From Rhabdornis inornatus (lineage: Eukaryota; Chordata; Aves; Passeriformes; Rhabdornithidae), in NCBI GenBank assembly GCA_013397075.1, contig VWZS01003516.1:2046001-2110000 (forward strand): a DNA stretch of 64,000 bases. Reading direction: 5' to 3'. The notes under the pieces were generated by a model that did not search any database, was not told where the DNA came from, and saw nothing but the letters and a program-made list of their open reading frames with translations. Position 1 is the stretch's first letter. Each line of letters opens with the position of its first letter. This document shows, piece after piece, positions 13,838 through 28,900 of the stretch. Made by a program: the position numbers and the translations under genes.

Positions 13838-14000
13838 ATTCACAGAATCACAGAATGGTTTGGGTTGGAAGGCACTTTAAAGACCATCTAGATCCAATCT
13901 TCCTGATATAGACAGGGACACCTTCCCCTAGGATGCTCAGAGCCCACCCCAACCTGTCCTTGAGCCTGCCAGCACTGCAACTTTCTGCCATAACTTCCCT
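13838..14000 (-). mobile_element. CR1 LINE 3'-end fragment
   Basis: Left edge reads AATCACAGAATGGTTTGGGTTGG, the reverse complement of the avian CR1 3' end (which finishes in repeats of ATTCTRTG). It continues through the characteristic CATCTAGATCCAA and ACAGGGACACCTTCC segments of antisense CR1. The element runs on the minus strand, is 5'-truncated and decays near 14 kb. It is non-coding and fixed in the intron. Confidence 0.85.
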
Positions 14001-17000
14001 AGATAATTTGGCTGGCACATCTCAGACCCATTTTCCCCTCACACCTCAACCCAAGGAGCAGGGCTGGGGATGTGAGGGTGGCTGAGTGAGACATCGACTC
14101 TGGCTATTTTCAGCTGCTGAAGTCACCATTAAATGGCTGCTGGAGCCAAGGATAAATCAAAGGAGATGAATATAAATCAAAGTAGCCATAGCCCCAGAAT
14201 ATACGTGAAAGCCTGGCTGCATCCCATCTCTGACTTGCCCTGTTCTTGAGCACAGAATAAGCAGGAGGAAGGATAATGCTCTACTTTATACATAAAACAT
14301 ATGGGATCACTACATCTCAGCACACAAGAGATTGTGTGCAACAAGGACACCACTGTTACCATTTATTTTATTTCATAAAAATCTCAGTGAGCCCAAGGAG
14401 ACACCAGGGTTTCCCCTTCTCAGACAGGGCACAAACAAGCCACCAGTACTTTTAATTATAAATTATTCAGCACTTGATATAATAGCACTCTGAAACACTA
14501 CACAACCCCTAGCTGGAGAAAATTCTCAGTGTCCCTTTTCCCCAACAGACCTTCAAGTATCTTGCAAATCCCAGAGGAAAAAGCAGGTCTTTGACTAGAC
14601 TGGCATCTTGAAGTAAAGCTTGGAGACAAATGATCACCTGCTATATATTTGTTCTAAAGCAACTCAGACTGGCACAACAGTGTTATTGCCAATCTAATTC
14701 TTGTTTGCTGGTCAGATACAGAGGAACAAGAGAGAAGTAGCTCAGTGACATAGGACTTGGAACAACTCTTCTGACTTCCCCTACTCCTTGGGGCAAAAAT
14801 ATAAAAGGCATCACTTATCAGAGTTCACCAAAGGTCCAGCATTGACTTCCAGGAGGAACTTTTCAAAGCCAAGTACTAAAAACTGTCCACACAGAGGCAG
14901 AGTTTTTGGGAGCACAGGCAAGAAGGGACTGCACAGGCTCTTCCTGCATGGAAAAGAGCATCAGCCAGCTACCAACAGGACCTCAGATCCCTCACCTCCC
15001 TCCACTGCAGGCACCAAGCAACTCTCCTATCTCTCCTAAATATGACAAGGAGGTGGCTGGGACTTCTGCAGCACAAGTCCACCCAGCTCATGCATCCTGT
15101 CCCATGGCTTTAAGCACAAGTTTCCTCTTTTATCAACCACAATATTTGTGCCAGATACCAGAAGTTTGTGCCACAATGTCTGTGAGGGAGGGCTGAGTTT
15201 GCACTTGAGCACTGCACCTGGCTCCAGCTGGAAGCTCAAATCCCTCTGGAGAGGGGCATGGTGGCAATTTGCTTCTTCATCATGAAGAGGAAGACATACT
15301 GCACCTGTACACAGTCCTGATCACACCTCCCAGCTCCCCTCCCAACTCTCAGCTGAAGGACATTCTCTGCAGATTTGAAACTCCAAAGTAAGGCTGTGCC
15401 TGGGAAATGGTTGTAAAACTGATTTGGAGCAGGGCTCTGTTCTGGCTTGTGGTGGCTGTCGTGCCTGAGAGGTGCTGAGGAGCAAAAGCAGCAGCAATGC
15501 ACACACATCCCTTGTGCTGCAGCATTGCTGGAATGTGTCACACAAGTGAAATGTCCATCCTCACACCAATGGATGACACACTGTGCCTGGAGAGAGAAAA
15601 TGTGCCATAGTCAGGCACCCAACTCTTGGTCCAAACCCTGGGAGGTGCTGTCCCATGCTTTGGGACATAAACATTCAGGCAGGATCCTCCCCCATTTACC
15701 CATTTTTAAGCCAAGAAATTAATGCCATAAGCACCTTTGTGCTGTGCCACAGTGGGTCCACTCATTCTGCTGCTCTGGTTGAGAGCACAAGGCAAGAAAT
15801 GGGGTTTGTGCTCCTGACAGGTTGAGGCCACACAACTGCACACACTCCTTGCCCACTGCTCAAGAACAAACCAGAGGTGCAGTGTGAAGAGGTGGAAAAG
15901 AGATCAGAAACAGAGGTGAGGTCGACAGAAGAAATCTGAGAGCACAAGGCACTAAAATGCTATTCCTGCTCCAGCCTCTCCTCAAAGCCACATTCACACT
16001 ACAAGATGACTTCAGGGAGAGTCTGTCCAGAAGAGCAAGAGAAAAGTGTTGGCCACAGTGTTGCATGCATTGAATCCAGCTGGGTTTTGGGCTTGTAGCT
16101 GGTTTCACAGCAATCCTGCTACCAGACCTGATGGACCAGGGCAATGAACACAAGAAGCTCCACAGTAGATTCACTTGGAGAATTTGCAACTAGCAAGATC
16201 TTAATCCATTCTGCTGTGCAAGGGTTAAATTCTGCATAAAATACTATTCCAGGCAATACTTCTTTAATTTCATTTGATACCAAACTTCCTGAAAAAGGAA
16301 TGTTTATTGGTACTTTTTAATTATGAAAAAAAAAAGAAACCATAAATTGTCTGTTTTGCTGTCTGTGCTAATTACATTTCATTATATATTTGGAGTAAGC
16401 TATGATTTTCCTGCTGGTTCCCATGACATTTTTCATTATCAGCCACTAATTGTCTAGCATGCACACTGCATTGTGAACCAAGTAGGCTGGTGCGTGGGCA
16501 CAAGTTCCAGTGAAAGCTGCAAGGCTGTACAAGTGTACATTATTATTATTACTATTATGATGTATTAGAGAGTTTCCACCTACTTGCATATCTCCATATC
16601 CTCATCCCTATCAGCAATGTCACAAAGCCCAGGAGTCCATCCTTGTGCTTGGCAAGGCTCAGCAAACACTGAAGGGAAGTTATGTGGGATGGAATGATGG
16701 CAGCAGCCCCACTGCAAGGACAAGTTCCCTGCTGGGTGCAATGGAAACACCAAGCAGCTTTCTCAGTCACTTCCTCTACTCGGTGCCCAAAGCACGTGGG
16801 TATCAGAATTTTGTCACTTTGCCCACTCACAAGCTGAGGCCAAGGTTATCAAGGAAAGCAGTGCCATATGTGGGTTCCTAAAGGAACAGGATAACTAATG
16901 GGATCTTTCTGAGACAGCAGGGCAGAAGAAAAAGGTACAGGGTTTTCAGAAGCCATGGTTAACACTGTATGCATTATGGAAAAATCTCCAACAAATCCTC

Positions 17001-20000
17001 ATCTATGCAAACTCAGAAAGTGCCACAAGTGGTGAAGCAACTCCTTGCATGCAGCATTTCAGAAACTCAGACTGAGGGAAGCTGTAGGTGCCAATTCTTC
17101 ACACAGCAAACTGCAAGAACCTGACCACTGCTCCTCCTTATCAGCCTTGGACAGGTGGCAATTCTATTCATGTGCACCACACACACAATACACAAACACT
17201 TCAGAAATAAATGTGTGTTTTCACAAGATTGCAGCTCTCTCCTGATATTTATTTCAAAGGAGACAAAGCCAGACCCTTTCCAACAGCCCTGTGAGGGAAC
17301 AGTTGTATAATTCCCCCTCTTCTCCTCAAGGTGATCCACAAATACATTATCAGAAAAGCAATCAGACCACATTTGGTGCTGTAGCAGGAGTGAAATTCCC
17401 ACCCAAGACAGGAGGACATGCCCTGCATAGAGGCTGCATTTCACACACTTTATTTTTATGTGCTGATTTATAGATAGCAAGAATGAGGAGATTCTCCAGT
17501 CCTTTTTATATAAGGAATATGAAGAACTGAAAGGCACTTATGACCTGACTATACCTCTATCTAGTTTGACTGACAATTTTGCCTGATCAAAGGGTGGAGG
17601 GATGGGCCCTCTTGTAGCTGCTGCTGATGTATTTGAAGGTCATCTTCAAAGACTTAAGCTGCCCTTATGGCCTCTGACATAGGCAATTTCAAAGGCCTCA
17701 GAGACAGTAAATCAACTTAATTTCCTCTCTTCTACCACCCACAGAGCCACCCAAACACCTTGAATCATTTATCAATTTATGATCGATGAATACATCAATG
17801 CATTTATCCTCCCAGCAGGTCTCTGAAGCAGGGAAGCACTAACACAACTGCCCCACAGAATGGGAACCATGGCATGGGCACAACCCCAAAGAGTGGAAAG
17901 CTGGACCCAAAAGAACAATCAAGAAATGTTACATCCATCTACACAGGCATTTCAGTGCTTAGAATTACCTCATGTTTCACCCAAAGCTGAAGCTTCATCT
18001 ACAGGTGACACCATGGTGACAATCACAGGACTTCAGGCATCTCTCCTCAGTCACATTGGTTCACACAAAAGCCACAGAATTGGCGTTTTTCCCCCAAAAC
18101 TGGGGAGCTGCATCCTCTGATTCTCTAAGGGATGTGATCCACTAGATCTGCTCAAAACCTTCAGGCCACACTGAATTGAAGGCACATCAGGCACAACAGG
18201 ACACACAGAGGCAGTGGTATTTAGCAAGTGCTCTCCCCTTAGAAATTGAAAGCCTGAGATAAATTCTCCCTTAAATCCACATTTTCCTTTTCCCAGTACC
18301 ATGTCTAAGGTGCAGGACTAGAGCAGGGCAACCTCAACCCTTTGGGCTCAGCTTGGCTCACTGTGCAGCCTGTGCTGGGGCCAGAAGTAGTAGCAGATTT
18401 GATTTTTCTCAGCCTGCTCATAAAAGCCAGACTCAGACTTGAATTCTCAGGATGCAGTCTGGATTTCTCTTAGAACCTGCTATAGATAAATGACCAAGAC
18501 ACAGACACTGGAGGGCAAACCTCAAAGAACCCAGCAGCCAGCCTGTGAGAGCCACAGGCCCAATTTCAAAAATGTTTTCCTTGAAGCCAGATTTTCCACC
18601 TTACAAAGGCTGCTCTGTGTTTTGCTATGTGTGACCCTGTGGCAGGACTCTTTTCCCAGCAGCAAAAAACCCATCCTGGCCTTTTAGCAGTGCTCTTGAT
18701 GGCATTTGTAACTGAGCACACACAGCTCTGTGAAATATTCTGCCTTCAACAAAAGGTACTTTTCAACTAGGAAAGGTGAAGTATTAGTTTTGCTGGGTGT
18801 GTTTCAAACGAGTGTGGAGCATTAGTTCAAGTACACAGCCTCTGCAAACAATGACAGCTGGAGTTCTGCATCCAGAAGAGTCCTGGCTTTCTCCTCATTC
18901 CTCCATCTGTAAGCAAACTTAGATGGAACAAGGGAGCAGAAGTGTGTCCTGATGGACAGGGAGAATTCACACAGTCTGGTGGAGATCACTCACAAGGGTG
19001 ATCCAGGAGTTCAGCATCAGTTTTAGTAATAACCATAAAAATGGCTCCAGTTCAGTACAGTGTTCAAAATCCACTGAAGTTAACAGGGCCAGGGAGACTG
19101 AGAATTTGAGCAGCACAGAACCTGAATTGTCATTCATGAGCTGAAAGCTGGTCCCCTCCATGTCACAGCTGGACAGATGTGATGGGGACAGCACAAGGAA
19201 CCTCACATCTATCCAGGCCTTGGTCCTGCTGGCCCAAGGTCCCTGCCGGGACTGTTCCAGCTGAGGTAATCAAAGTGAAACCTGCAGCCTCACAACTGTT
19301 CATCTCAGTTCTTCTCCAGACCACTGAAGAAAAATTAGAACCAGGTAGAAAATTGCTTTCCCAGCCCACAATCTTTGAGGTACCCTCACACTCAAGAGTT
19401 TGCTCTGCCATTTCTTCTCCATCTCAATATTCACTCTAATCTCTGAGCTATGCCAAAATTCTCGGTTTTGCACTCTAGAACTATTTTCCATTGTAAAACC
19501 AGCTGTCACACAAAGCAGTGAGCTACCTTGCAGGTCAAAGCTTTCACCTAAGACATAGAAAAGCAAGAAAATGCCTGTAGTTATAATGATAAATACAACT
19601 TTAATTAGAGCAAATGAAAGAATCTAGTCCCTAAAAGTCAGTCTCCTGCTGCTCATGTTAGAGATGAGAGCTGTACTCAAATGCAAATAAATCAAACAGG
19701 ACAGAGATCTCAACTTGCCCCTTCCAGATATCCTTTGACTTTCCACCCTCTGGAAAAACGACTTCAGTAGCAAGGGACAGCTGTTTTTTCTCGCAGACTG
19801 CTAAAAAGAGAATTCTGTCCTGAAAGGGGACACAACTTGGGTCTAGGAAAGTTTTTTCAAGATGGTACACGTCTTAGAAAAACTTATAATTTAAACAGAA
19901 TTTAATTGCCCAACAAGAGCGCCTTTTCTCAGAAGGTTCTCAGCCTGCTCTCCCTGTAGTAGGTTTGTCTTTGATGGTGTCCCAGGTTTGTTTTCAGTCA

Positions 20001-21558
20001 CAGTACAACACAGAGATCATAATCTGATACCTTTTGTCATAGCTGACACTAACACTGCCTTACTGGTAGAAAAGGAAGATTAGGGCTGTCAGTCTGCCAC
20101 CTTTCTTGAACACTGAAATCACACTTTTTTTTTTTCCTTTTCTTAAAGACAACTTCTTTGTTGCCATGGTATCACTAATGCAGTATTTTGAGACAGGGAA
20201 AGAAGATAACTGTGCAGCATCACAGTGACACATCTATCAGCTGCCATCCTCTCAAAAAGGATAAATAAATAAGGATGCCAATGCAGACTTTTAAAAGCTC
20301 CTCCACCCTGTAAAATTTTTCCCTCTCACATACAAGTAACTGTCTATAAAGTCCATGCCTTGGTTTTATTGTAGAGAAGGTCAGACTTTCCCTCACAGCA
20401 AGCAGTGTCTAGAGTTATTTTTCAATTCCTTCTCTTCTCCCTATGCTACATGACACCAGCTGAGGTCCACACTCAAAAGAGAACAAACAGCACCTGCATG
20501 TTCAGAAAATGCCAGCCTGGCTCTCCACGTTAAACCATGCAGTTTCTCTTTGCTTGTACAGTGATTTCTCCCAGAACTAACAGGGTTTCCAGTGCTGAGA
20601 ACAACTCACATTATCTCTACAGTGAGAGAAACAAGAAGGGGCACTCTGATGGTGTCTCCTATGTAACCACCTTCAGCTCGCTGTGATCCTGTTATCCTTG
20701 TAGCTTTGGAGTCTTTCATATCACTGCCAGAATTATTTTAAAACAGAAACCTTTACTAACTTAGCAAATTAAGGCCTGACACTCAGCACAATGGCATTTC
20801 CCTCTTTGGCTGGTGAGAACATTGAATCAGGTCCCTTCCAAAATTTCAGAGATGGCTGTGCCCACCACTGGAACAATTCTGATGTGTCAGTAAATCCAAG
20901 GAACAGCCACAGTGAGAGATGCTCCCATCCTCATGCACTCCCTGATTTGGGATCCAGACCAATTAACAGGCAATGAGAGACACAGTGACTTTCCACACAC
21001 GCCACAGTGGTGACATGATGAGATTTTCATCTCCTGGGTGATACAAAAGGAAGAATAATGGAATGAAATGGAAACTTTTATGAGCCGAATTTACCAAGGC
21101 TTCTGGAAGAGAGAAGAGAGCAACAAGCAAAGCAGCGACAAAAGGACCTCTGATATGAGTCAAGGATTCAACAGTGAGCACAGAGTCCTCCAGAGAATAA
21201 AAATAAGTATTTTACATTTGGGAGAGGAAATGGGAGGAGAGGGGCGAGAAAGGAGGATCTCAGTTGCTGTTTCACTTATTTGGGGGGATGGAAAAGAATA
21301 AGTTGTCTGCACTCAGAACTGAAGTGCTCTCACCTCTTCAAAGAGGAATCTAATTGGGACCTTTATGCTCCCATGTACTTATTTTTCTCATCCACAAAAC
21401 CTTGGTCTTAGTTTCACCAATTTGACCCAAGGCACAATGACTCATCACAGCAAAAGGCTGGACAGCAGCTCTGGGTTTTTTTCGAAGACCTAAATAAACC
21501 CTACTCCATCAATTGACCAAGGACGACGCCACAGTAAACCTCTCACTGAAGGCTGCTC

Positions 21559-21572
21559 GTTGCCTTGGCAAC
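21559..21572. promoter_or_regulatory. RFX X-box-like palindrome
   Basis: GTTGCCTTGGCAAC is a perfect pair of 6-bp inverted half sites (GTTGCC/GGCAAC) separated by two bases. It is very close to the high-affinity RFX-family site GTTGCCATGGCAAC. It sits deep in intron 1. The motif is visible directly; activity as an enhancer is inference, and a chance occurrence is possible. Confidence 0.4.
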
Positions 21573-24500
21573 CTGTCTGATCTCCATTGCTCCAGGGACT
21601 GGAAATGTGCTGCCAACAGGAGATTTTAGCTAATCAAACCAAATCTCTTAATATTTAGACGATTTCCCATCTGTGGAGAGCAGGCCATGTGCCAATGGAA
21701 AGCAGGGCACCCTCTGAACACAGCCCTGGCTCCTCCTTGACCTGTTATTTGTTGGATCCTTGTGGGCCACAGACATCTCCTGGCAGGTACAAAAGGAGCA
21801 GAAGGGTGGCAAGGGACCACAACCTCACACCTGCACTCAGCACATCCTGGCAGGATGCAGGACCCTCACAATATCCATGCCTTAGCCCCTGACCTTGGGA
21901 ATTAAAATAAAGGTTCCAATACTGGCTTTGCACACCCCCTTGGTGCTGCTCATTTTGAGCCTTCTGAAGCTGCTCTGTCTCTATTTCTGCTCCCATTAAA
22001 TACATCCAGGCACCAGCAGTGACAAACTGCTGACCAAAAAGAAAAAGTGAGACAAGCACGTGCCTCTCCACCTTCCTTGATCAGGGACTGCTGTCAAACT
22101 GCTGCACGGAACACCTAGTTTTTTCTAAAACTTCTAATTGGCAGTGCTAAAGGGGCAGCTTTGGTGGCTAATTTTGTCTTCAAAGCACAACCAGCCATTG
22201 ATTTTTATTTTTTTATAAAGGACTAGCCAGACCAACCTTTATAAAGTTCCACTGAAGGTTTCTGGCCCCTGCACTTAAGCCCAGCCACAAATCCAGACGA
22301 TCAGTCTGGCATTTAGGGGACACAAACAGCGGCATGAGCAGCAGGGGGAGAGAGGAGTGTTCTACAGTCCTGTTGCTGCTGCTGAGACAAGAAATTCTGA
22401 GTGGTGGTGATGAGATTCACATCCACAAACAACCACCAGTTTCCATCTAGCAACCACCAGAGCTACATCACAAAAGATGGCCCTGACTGTGACCTCTCTG
22501 TGCAATTGCCAAAAGAAATCAGAGTGTTTGAGCAGCAGACTTTTGGCATTCAGGATCTCCTTTCCTTCCTGGATCATTCTTTACAGCATCTCAGAGGACA
22601 CTAAGCCACAACTCTCTGAACCCAAAAGCCGCAGATCTTGCATGGAGTTTCATTCCACACAGGTTATTTGCTGCCAGATTAACTTCTGGTGTTGCTACAA
22701 GTGGCATGAGGGATCCCCAGATGGTTTTTGACCTGGTACAGAGGATGTCTGCACAGGTTGCCCCCACCACAGCTTCCTGGGACCTGGGCCAGCCACCAGC
22801 CTCAAGTTCCTGCTCTTGAGGAGCAGGATGGAGGAATTGCTGGAGGAATTTAACAAGGAGGTCTGAGGCAAAAGGCTGCTGCTCATAAAGCAGGGTGTGA
22901 TTTCAAAGAGAGAGAGTATTGTGGAAGATTTCTTGGCCTCTGGTATTGACCAAGTGACCTACGCCCTGAGAAAATATGTTCTAACAATAACAAAAGCCAT
23001 TAAACAAATGCTTCTGGGGAGGGGAAAATGTCAGCAGTTCCTAGAGTCATGTATTTAATTGAGTGAAGAGCTGAGCAATTACTGCCACCTTCTACCGTGG
23101 TCCTGAGAATATTTCTCTCTCCACACAGGTATAAACCAGTTAACCATTTACTAGGGCTGTGTGGAGAAAGGAAGGAACTGAAGTGATTTCTCAGCTAACC
23201 CAGGGGTCTGTGACAAAGGAGAGGCAATGAAATCCTGCAGGCATAAGGAACAGGGAAGCAGAGCTCATTTTAAGTGGCCAGGAGAACAGTCCATTCCCTA
23301 TGTGTGCCTTCCCCATTTATTCTTTCCTACATCACACCTTACTCTAGTCCAGGCACTCCTCAGTTTTACTGGACCTGAGTTCAGCCAAAAACTGAAAAGC
23401 TCAGCCAAACTTAAGGAAAGATGTACCCTGCTACTTAGGCCTGAAACATCTGTCTCTACAGGCCACAGAAAATCAAAAGAAGAGTGGTCAGTGATTTAAT
23501 GGGGAGCAGGAAAGATCTCAGAGAAAACAGCTGCTGTAAATCACCCTCCATAATTCCCTTGTGAAAACAACATGCAGGGCAGGACCCTGGCACTTCAAAA
23601 CCTGGGGGAAGGGCCTTCTCCATATGGAAGCAGCCACAAAGTTGTTTCAGAGGATTCATTTGCACTAACAGGTTTCAAAGCATCTACCCAGAATTTCTTT
23701 CAAGCCAAAGCTGTGATGTCCAACTGTTGTCAGGGATAAATGGAGAGCTGTGCCACTCCAGAGCCAGGAGAAGGGAAGGGGAAAGGCAGATAGAGGTGGC
23801 TGTTAGCCAGAACAGATGCAATGGAGATGGACTAAAATAGATTCTGTGCACTTCAAGGGTTTCTGCAACACCGATGCTCCAGCCCAGCCCACGTGAGCAA
23901 GCATCCACGCTCTGCAAAACACTTGACATAAAGGACCACAAGAAAAAAGTGCAGCCTGTTCCTGGGATATTTTCAGACACACTGAGCCAAGCTTTGGAAG
24001 CTATTTACTATTTTATTGGGATCCCTTCAGCTGTTTTCTCCCACAGCCATCATGCTACACTAAGTTCCTTTTTTTCTTTGTCTTTCTTTCTGTCTCAGTC
24101 ACAAACACCTGCAAGCACCCATGGCTCCCCTTACACAGTAATCAGATGTGCCCTCTGCTTAACAGGAATGCAAATACTTTGCACTTTTGTTACTCATTAT
24201 GGATCTAGAATTATGGCCTACTACTGCCTTAAAATTAAATCTGGAATGGCAGCAGGAAACAGAACCATGTCAAGGCAGAAAACAGAAGAAAAGGCTTATT
24301 CCTATTTCATTCCTTGCAATATCCAAGATCTTTGTATTTCAAGGAAACCAAAGCAGCATGCAAATCCAAAGTTAGAAGTGAGGGTAACATAGGATTTTCT
24401 TTTCAAACTGTAATTGTCTCCAAAGTAACAAACAAGGAAAGCTATCTTCTCACCAAGAAATAGTCCCAAACATTCCAAACACGAGACTTACCTAATCACA

Positions 24501-25936
24501 CTTACATAAAGCAGCAAGATGAGTAAAACCAGAGATGGAATTTCCCAAGAAAGCTTTGAAATGTGTTATGAGAAAAGTGTTCTTTCCGGGACAGTCTGCT
24601 AAATCCTTAGAGTCTGTAGCACTCACGAGCTGGGCAAAGTGAAGAGAGGCACAGCCCTGAGTTTGAGCAACAGGAGCGGTGTTGGTGTTCTTGCCCTTTT
24701 CTCTGCATGTGCTTGTTGATTTAACATCCCAAGGAAGAAGGAATGCTACTGGTTGGTAAACATGTGACAGTCACCAGAGGAATGCGAGCCAGGGAAAGAA
24801 ACGAGATAAAGCAGCTTGTGCCACTTCCTAGAGAGGTTATTTAAATGCTACTGCCTCACCTTTCCCACTGCTCTCACCTTATGAGTGCTAGGTCTTTATT
24901 CAAACAATTATCTTGCTGACAAATCTGCCTAAAAAAAAATTGTCATTCATGTATCAGGAAATTGGAAATTGTAAGTGAATTTTTCTCCTGCACAGAGGTA
25001 TTTATTACTTGGCTTAAATTCACAGTCTGGTAATAAGTATTTTGGATCCACTTTGGAAATGTACCTTTCCCATCCTGGATTCCTGAAGATTTGCAGTAAA
25101 AGGGTAAAGTAAGGATCATTCAGCCTGAAACAAAGGGAGCAGCCCTTGCACTTGCCATGCTCAGCCAGGCATTGCTTCCCTGAACTCTGCTCATCCTGGG
25201 GCCAAGCTCTGCTCCATCTCTGGGGGATCCCAGGCTGGAAGGGCAAAGCTGTGCCAGCAGCTCTGTGCTTCCCAATGGGTTTTTACACAGAGTTAAAAGC
25301 TGTTTTTAGAGTAAAAGGTGCAAGCACAGAACTGATCCCAATTCATCTCATGATAACTTTAATTTTAAGGAAGGCTGTATGTAAGCCCATGTACCATGAG
25401 GGCACATTCTCTCTCAACTCTGCACACAGCTGCTACTTTAAATGTGCATTTTGGATGTAGTTTTGAATCTCAGTATGGGAAGGGTCATTTTCCCCCAAAA
25501 TTTAGGGCAAACACTTCCTCAGTCTCTGCCTGCAAAAGGTCTCTCTGTAGTGAAACTGAAGCTCTTCCCAACAATTAATTTATTGGTGTAAAAAAATTGT
25601 TTCCAGCTTCTAGAATACCTGATGTTCCTAAAAAAAACAGCACAGAAAAGCTATAAAATAAAATTATACATCTGAATTCAGCTACTCACAATGCTCAGAA
25701 CATGAGAGAGGATGGAGAAGGTGGACAGAAAATGGGGAGAAAGGAAGGCAGTGCACAGATGTGGCTGCTCACAACCAAAAGGGCTTCTGGCCCCACTGCC
25801 TGCAGCAATTTGTAAGCTGGCTCTAATCTGCTCTCAGCAGTATCTTGCCTTTCTAAGGCAAGCTGCTCCCTGAGGCAATTTTCTGCAGGTGTTCCTAATG
25901 CAACTCTTTTTTCCCAAAAAGTAAAAAAAAAAAAAA

Positions 25937-25937
25937 N
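25937..25937. other. Undetermined base (N) after an A homopolymer
   Basis: The only ambiguity code noticed in the window, immediately after a 14-base A run. This is typical of a homopolymer sequencing or polishing failure rather than biology. Confidence 0.95.
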
Positions 25938-28900
25938 CTGATGATCTTGTTCCTAAAAGCTGTTGCCTGGCAGATCCCTCAAGAGCAGTCCAGACTGGCA
26001 TCTTCAATATAAAAGCTACTTAGAAAAAGCTCAAGAGGAGGAAGAAAAGTCCTTATTGGGCAGACCTCAATCCCCTGGACTTGCATGAGTCTGCTATGGC
26101 AGAATCCCAATGGATCCCAGCTGGAGAGGGTGGGGAAGAAGCAGTGCTGGGGACAGGTGCCTGCCAGCAGGGCTGTTCCCAGACCCACAGCCTGTCCCCT
26201 GTCCCCGTGGTGCCCACAGCAGGCACGGCTCAGTGGCCAGAGCAGGAGGTGGCAGCCATGGAGTTGTGGCTAAAAACGCACAGGAGTGCAGCAGAACCAC
26301 CAGGGAAACACCAGGCGTGGTGATGTCAGGCTTGTCAGCAGAGCCAGCTGAGTGAGCCACTTCCATCCAGCCATCACCCAGAGGCTTGTCTCGTCTGCTA
26401 AGCCAAGGGGAAATTTCCCTGCTCATTTAGAATGAAGATTTGCAGAGCCAGGCTGTCTGTGCAGTTGGGCACACAGGTCTGTGGATGCCTCATCCCCTGT
26501 GCATTCCCTGTATTTCCAATGCTGCATGACTGAAAATAAATGTCCAAGTAGCAACTCCAGAAAGGACACTGTGAAATGAGTTGCCAAAGAGAAAATAAGG
26601 TCTCAGGCTCAATAATGTTCACCCAAGTTTACTACACCAAAGAAGTTGCTTACTCCGAACTTCTTCCCAGTGATTGTTCTGTCATTCCCTTACTTTTGTA
26701 CTCCTCCCTTTGCAACTTTCTCTGTAGCCCCTAATACGTTTCCTGTGGAAATAGGATGCTTATCCACTTCCATTCAAATGTCTCCAGAATCCATCAGGGC
26801 TGGCACATTTATGGAAGGAAGTGGGAGATCCTACAAGTCTCCCACTCTGATTCCCAGGCATTCAGCTGCCTCTCTTCGTCTCCCACATCAAGTTCTTATT
26901 CCACTTTATTATTGAAATCTTCAGTTACAAAGTTGCAATGAGGAAAAAAGAAATCCAGAAATAATAGCACAATGATGTCAAGACAATAAACTCTCATCCT
27001 TGTCAATTCAACACTGCCCTTTCCATGGTTGTTTTTTCCAGAACTGTTGTGCTAAAAGAGCTAGAGCACAATTGGCAGGAATTCAAATACATTTTCAGAT
27101 GCAGTCAGTTTTTATTATTCTTCGTCAACCACCAGCCAAACTCTAGATATATTCCCTTTATGTCCCACTAAATGTCAAGCTGGTATTTTTAAAATCCAGA
27201 CAATGTATTTCACATAAACCTTTACACCATTATTCCAAAGATCAAGCATCCCTTCAGCTGGGAGCCACTGGAATGGCTGTTCCCCCAGCAACAGGATGTG
27301 CCTCCAGCTTGGCCAAGCATTGGGATCCCTTTCAGGCATCTCCTGCCCTGGGTCTGGATGAGAGATCAACCCTGACACGGCTCAGTTATGACAAGAAGAA
27401 GAGGCTTTATGCTGCTGTGGCTGATTTAATTCCCTCACAGAGCAGCAGCCACGGGACACCTGCCACCTACCTGATATTTAGCAGGCACCACTCTCATTGT
27501 AGTTCTTTGCAAAACAATTATTGCTGCATTTGCTGGAGGTAAACTTGGCTGAACAAAGCATGAATATGCAGGGAAGGCAGGATGGCAATAAAACTGCACA
27601 CAAGCAGCAACAACTAACACTTCCTCTTTGTTCAGTACATTAAGCCTTCCTCAATATTCTCTAGACTTGCAAAAAACAAATGCATCTCCCAGTGCTTGAA
27701 CTTAAAGTCCAGCTATTCTCCCTTCTTGGCCCCAAGTCTTATTCAAAAGAAATAAAAGATTAAAGAGCAAACTGTGTGCAAGGGTCAGGTCTCTGAGTCA
27801 AGAGCCCCAAAAGTAGTAAAGCTTATGAAACAGCTCAGGGCAGTGTACTCCTCTTGCCAAGGCATGAATATCTGAGTGAAACATCTCTGGCACTTCTTGC
27901 TGAGGTCAGAGAGTGTCTCCCTGTACTCCACTCCTCTGGGCTGACTGGAAGGAATGTGCCTGGGCTGGATAGGAGGGAAGGCAGAAATATTTGCACGACT
28001 CATTTCTGCCCAAGTCGTACTCACCTGCTGTCTGCTGATGACAAGGTCCTGAACTCCAGAGGAGGAGGAAACTGTCTTGGCAGAGCAGTGTTTCAATTAA
28101 ACACGTGTATAGATACCACAGCATTTCCTCACTAAAATTTACATGAAGCTGCACAGACCAAGTGCCTGAAACCACACTTGAAAACCAACTAAAATGAAGC
28201 TGTGAGCCATTAGCCACAAACAAAAGGGTTAACTTCACCTAGAGCCCAAAATATCAACAAAATCCATTTGGCCACTAAGCCTGCAGTAGAGAAAGCTGAC
28301 CTGGCCTGCTGAAGTATGCAAATAAAGAGGTTGTAGATAATCAAACAGTAATTATATTGAATCATTTCCCTGTGGCTATTCCAATAGGTGCTGCCTGGTG
28401 GCCAGGCAGTCACAGTCCTCTGCTCCTGAACACTTTACAAATGGGTTTTTGGATCCAATTCTGACTTTCACCCGAGGCTTGGACCTCGTGGCTCAATTAA
28501 TCCAGTCAGACAGTTTCCCACTAATTGAACAACCTCTGAAGTGGATCTGAGAGGTCTAGTTCACAGGAATTTGCAGAAGAACCCCAGAGTCTCTCTTACA
28601 ACCTACATTTATTCTGCTGGTGGGAAGAAGGAAAACCTAGAGCAGCACTCAGTTTAGTGGGATGCCCAGGAATTACAACTGAGCAGGCAAATCAACCCCT
28701 AAAAACAAAGCAAGCAGACAGGCCAATTCAAACTCCACATGAGGTGGATTTCCAAAAAAAGTCTGTGTACCACAGGAGTGGTTCAAGTCTACTAAGAGAT
28801 TTGAAAAGCAGTGGCAAGGATTTTGACTTTCTAATTAAAGCTAGATTATTATTTTATATATATATAAAAGAAAAATCCAGCATTGAAAGAGACCATTGAT

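Noticed and set aside
22735..23000. Possible decayed coding fragment (frame with LRSRMEELLEEFNKEV)
   Set aside because: Looks coiled-coil-like, but the frame stops quickly, no splice sites flank it, and I cannot match it to a LINE ORF or a gene.
24947..25246. Minus-strand 99-codon frame with many Cys and aromatic residues as an exon
   Set aside because: No matching acceptor/donor pair with coding-like continuity and no recognisable domain; frames of this length are expected by chance.
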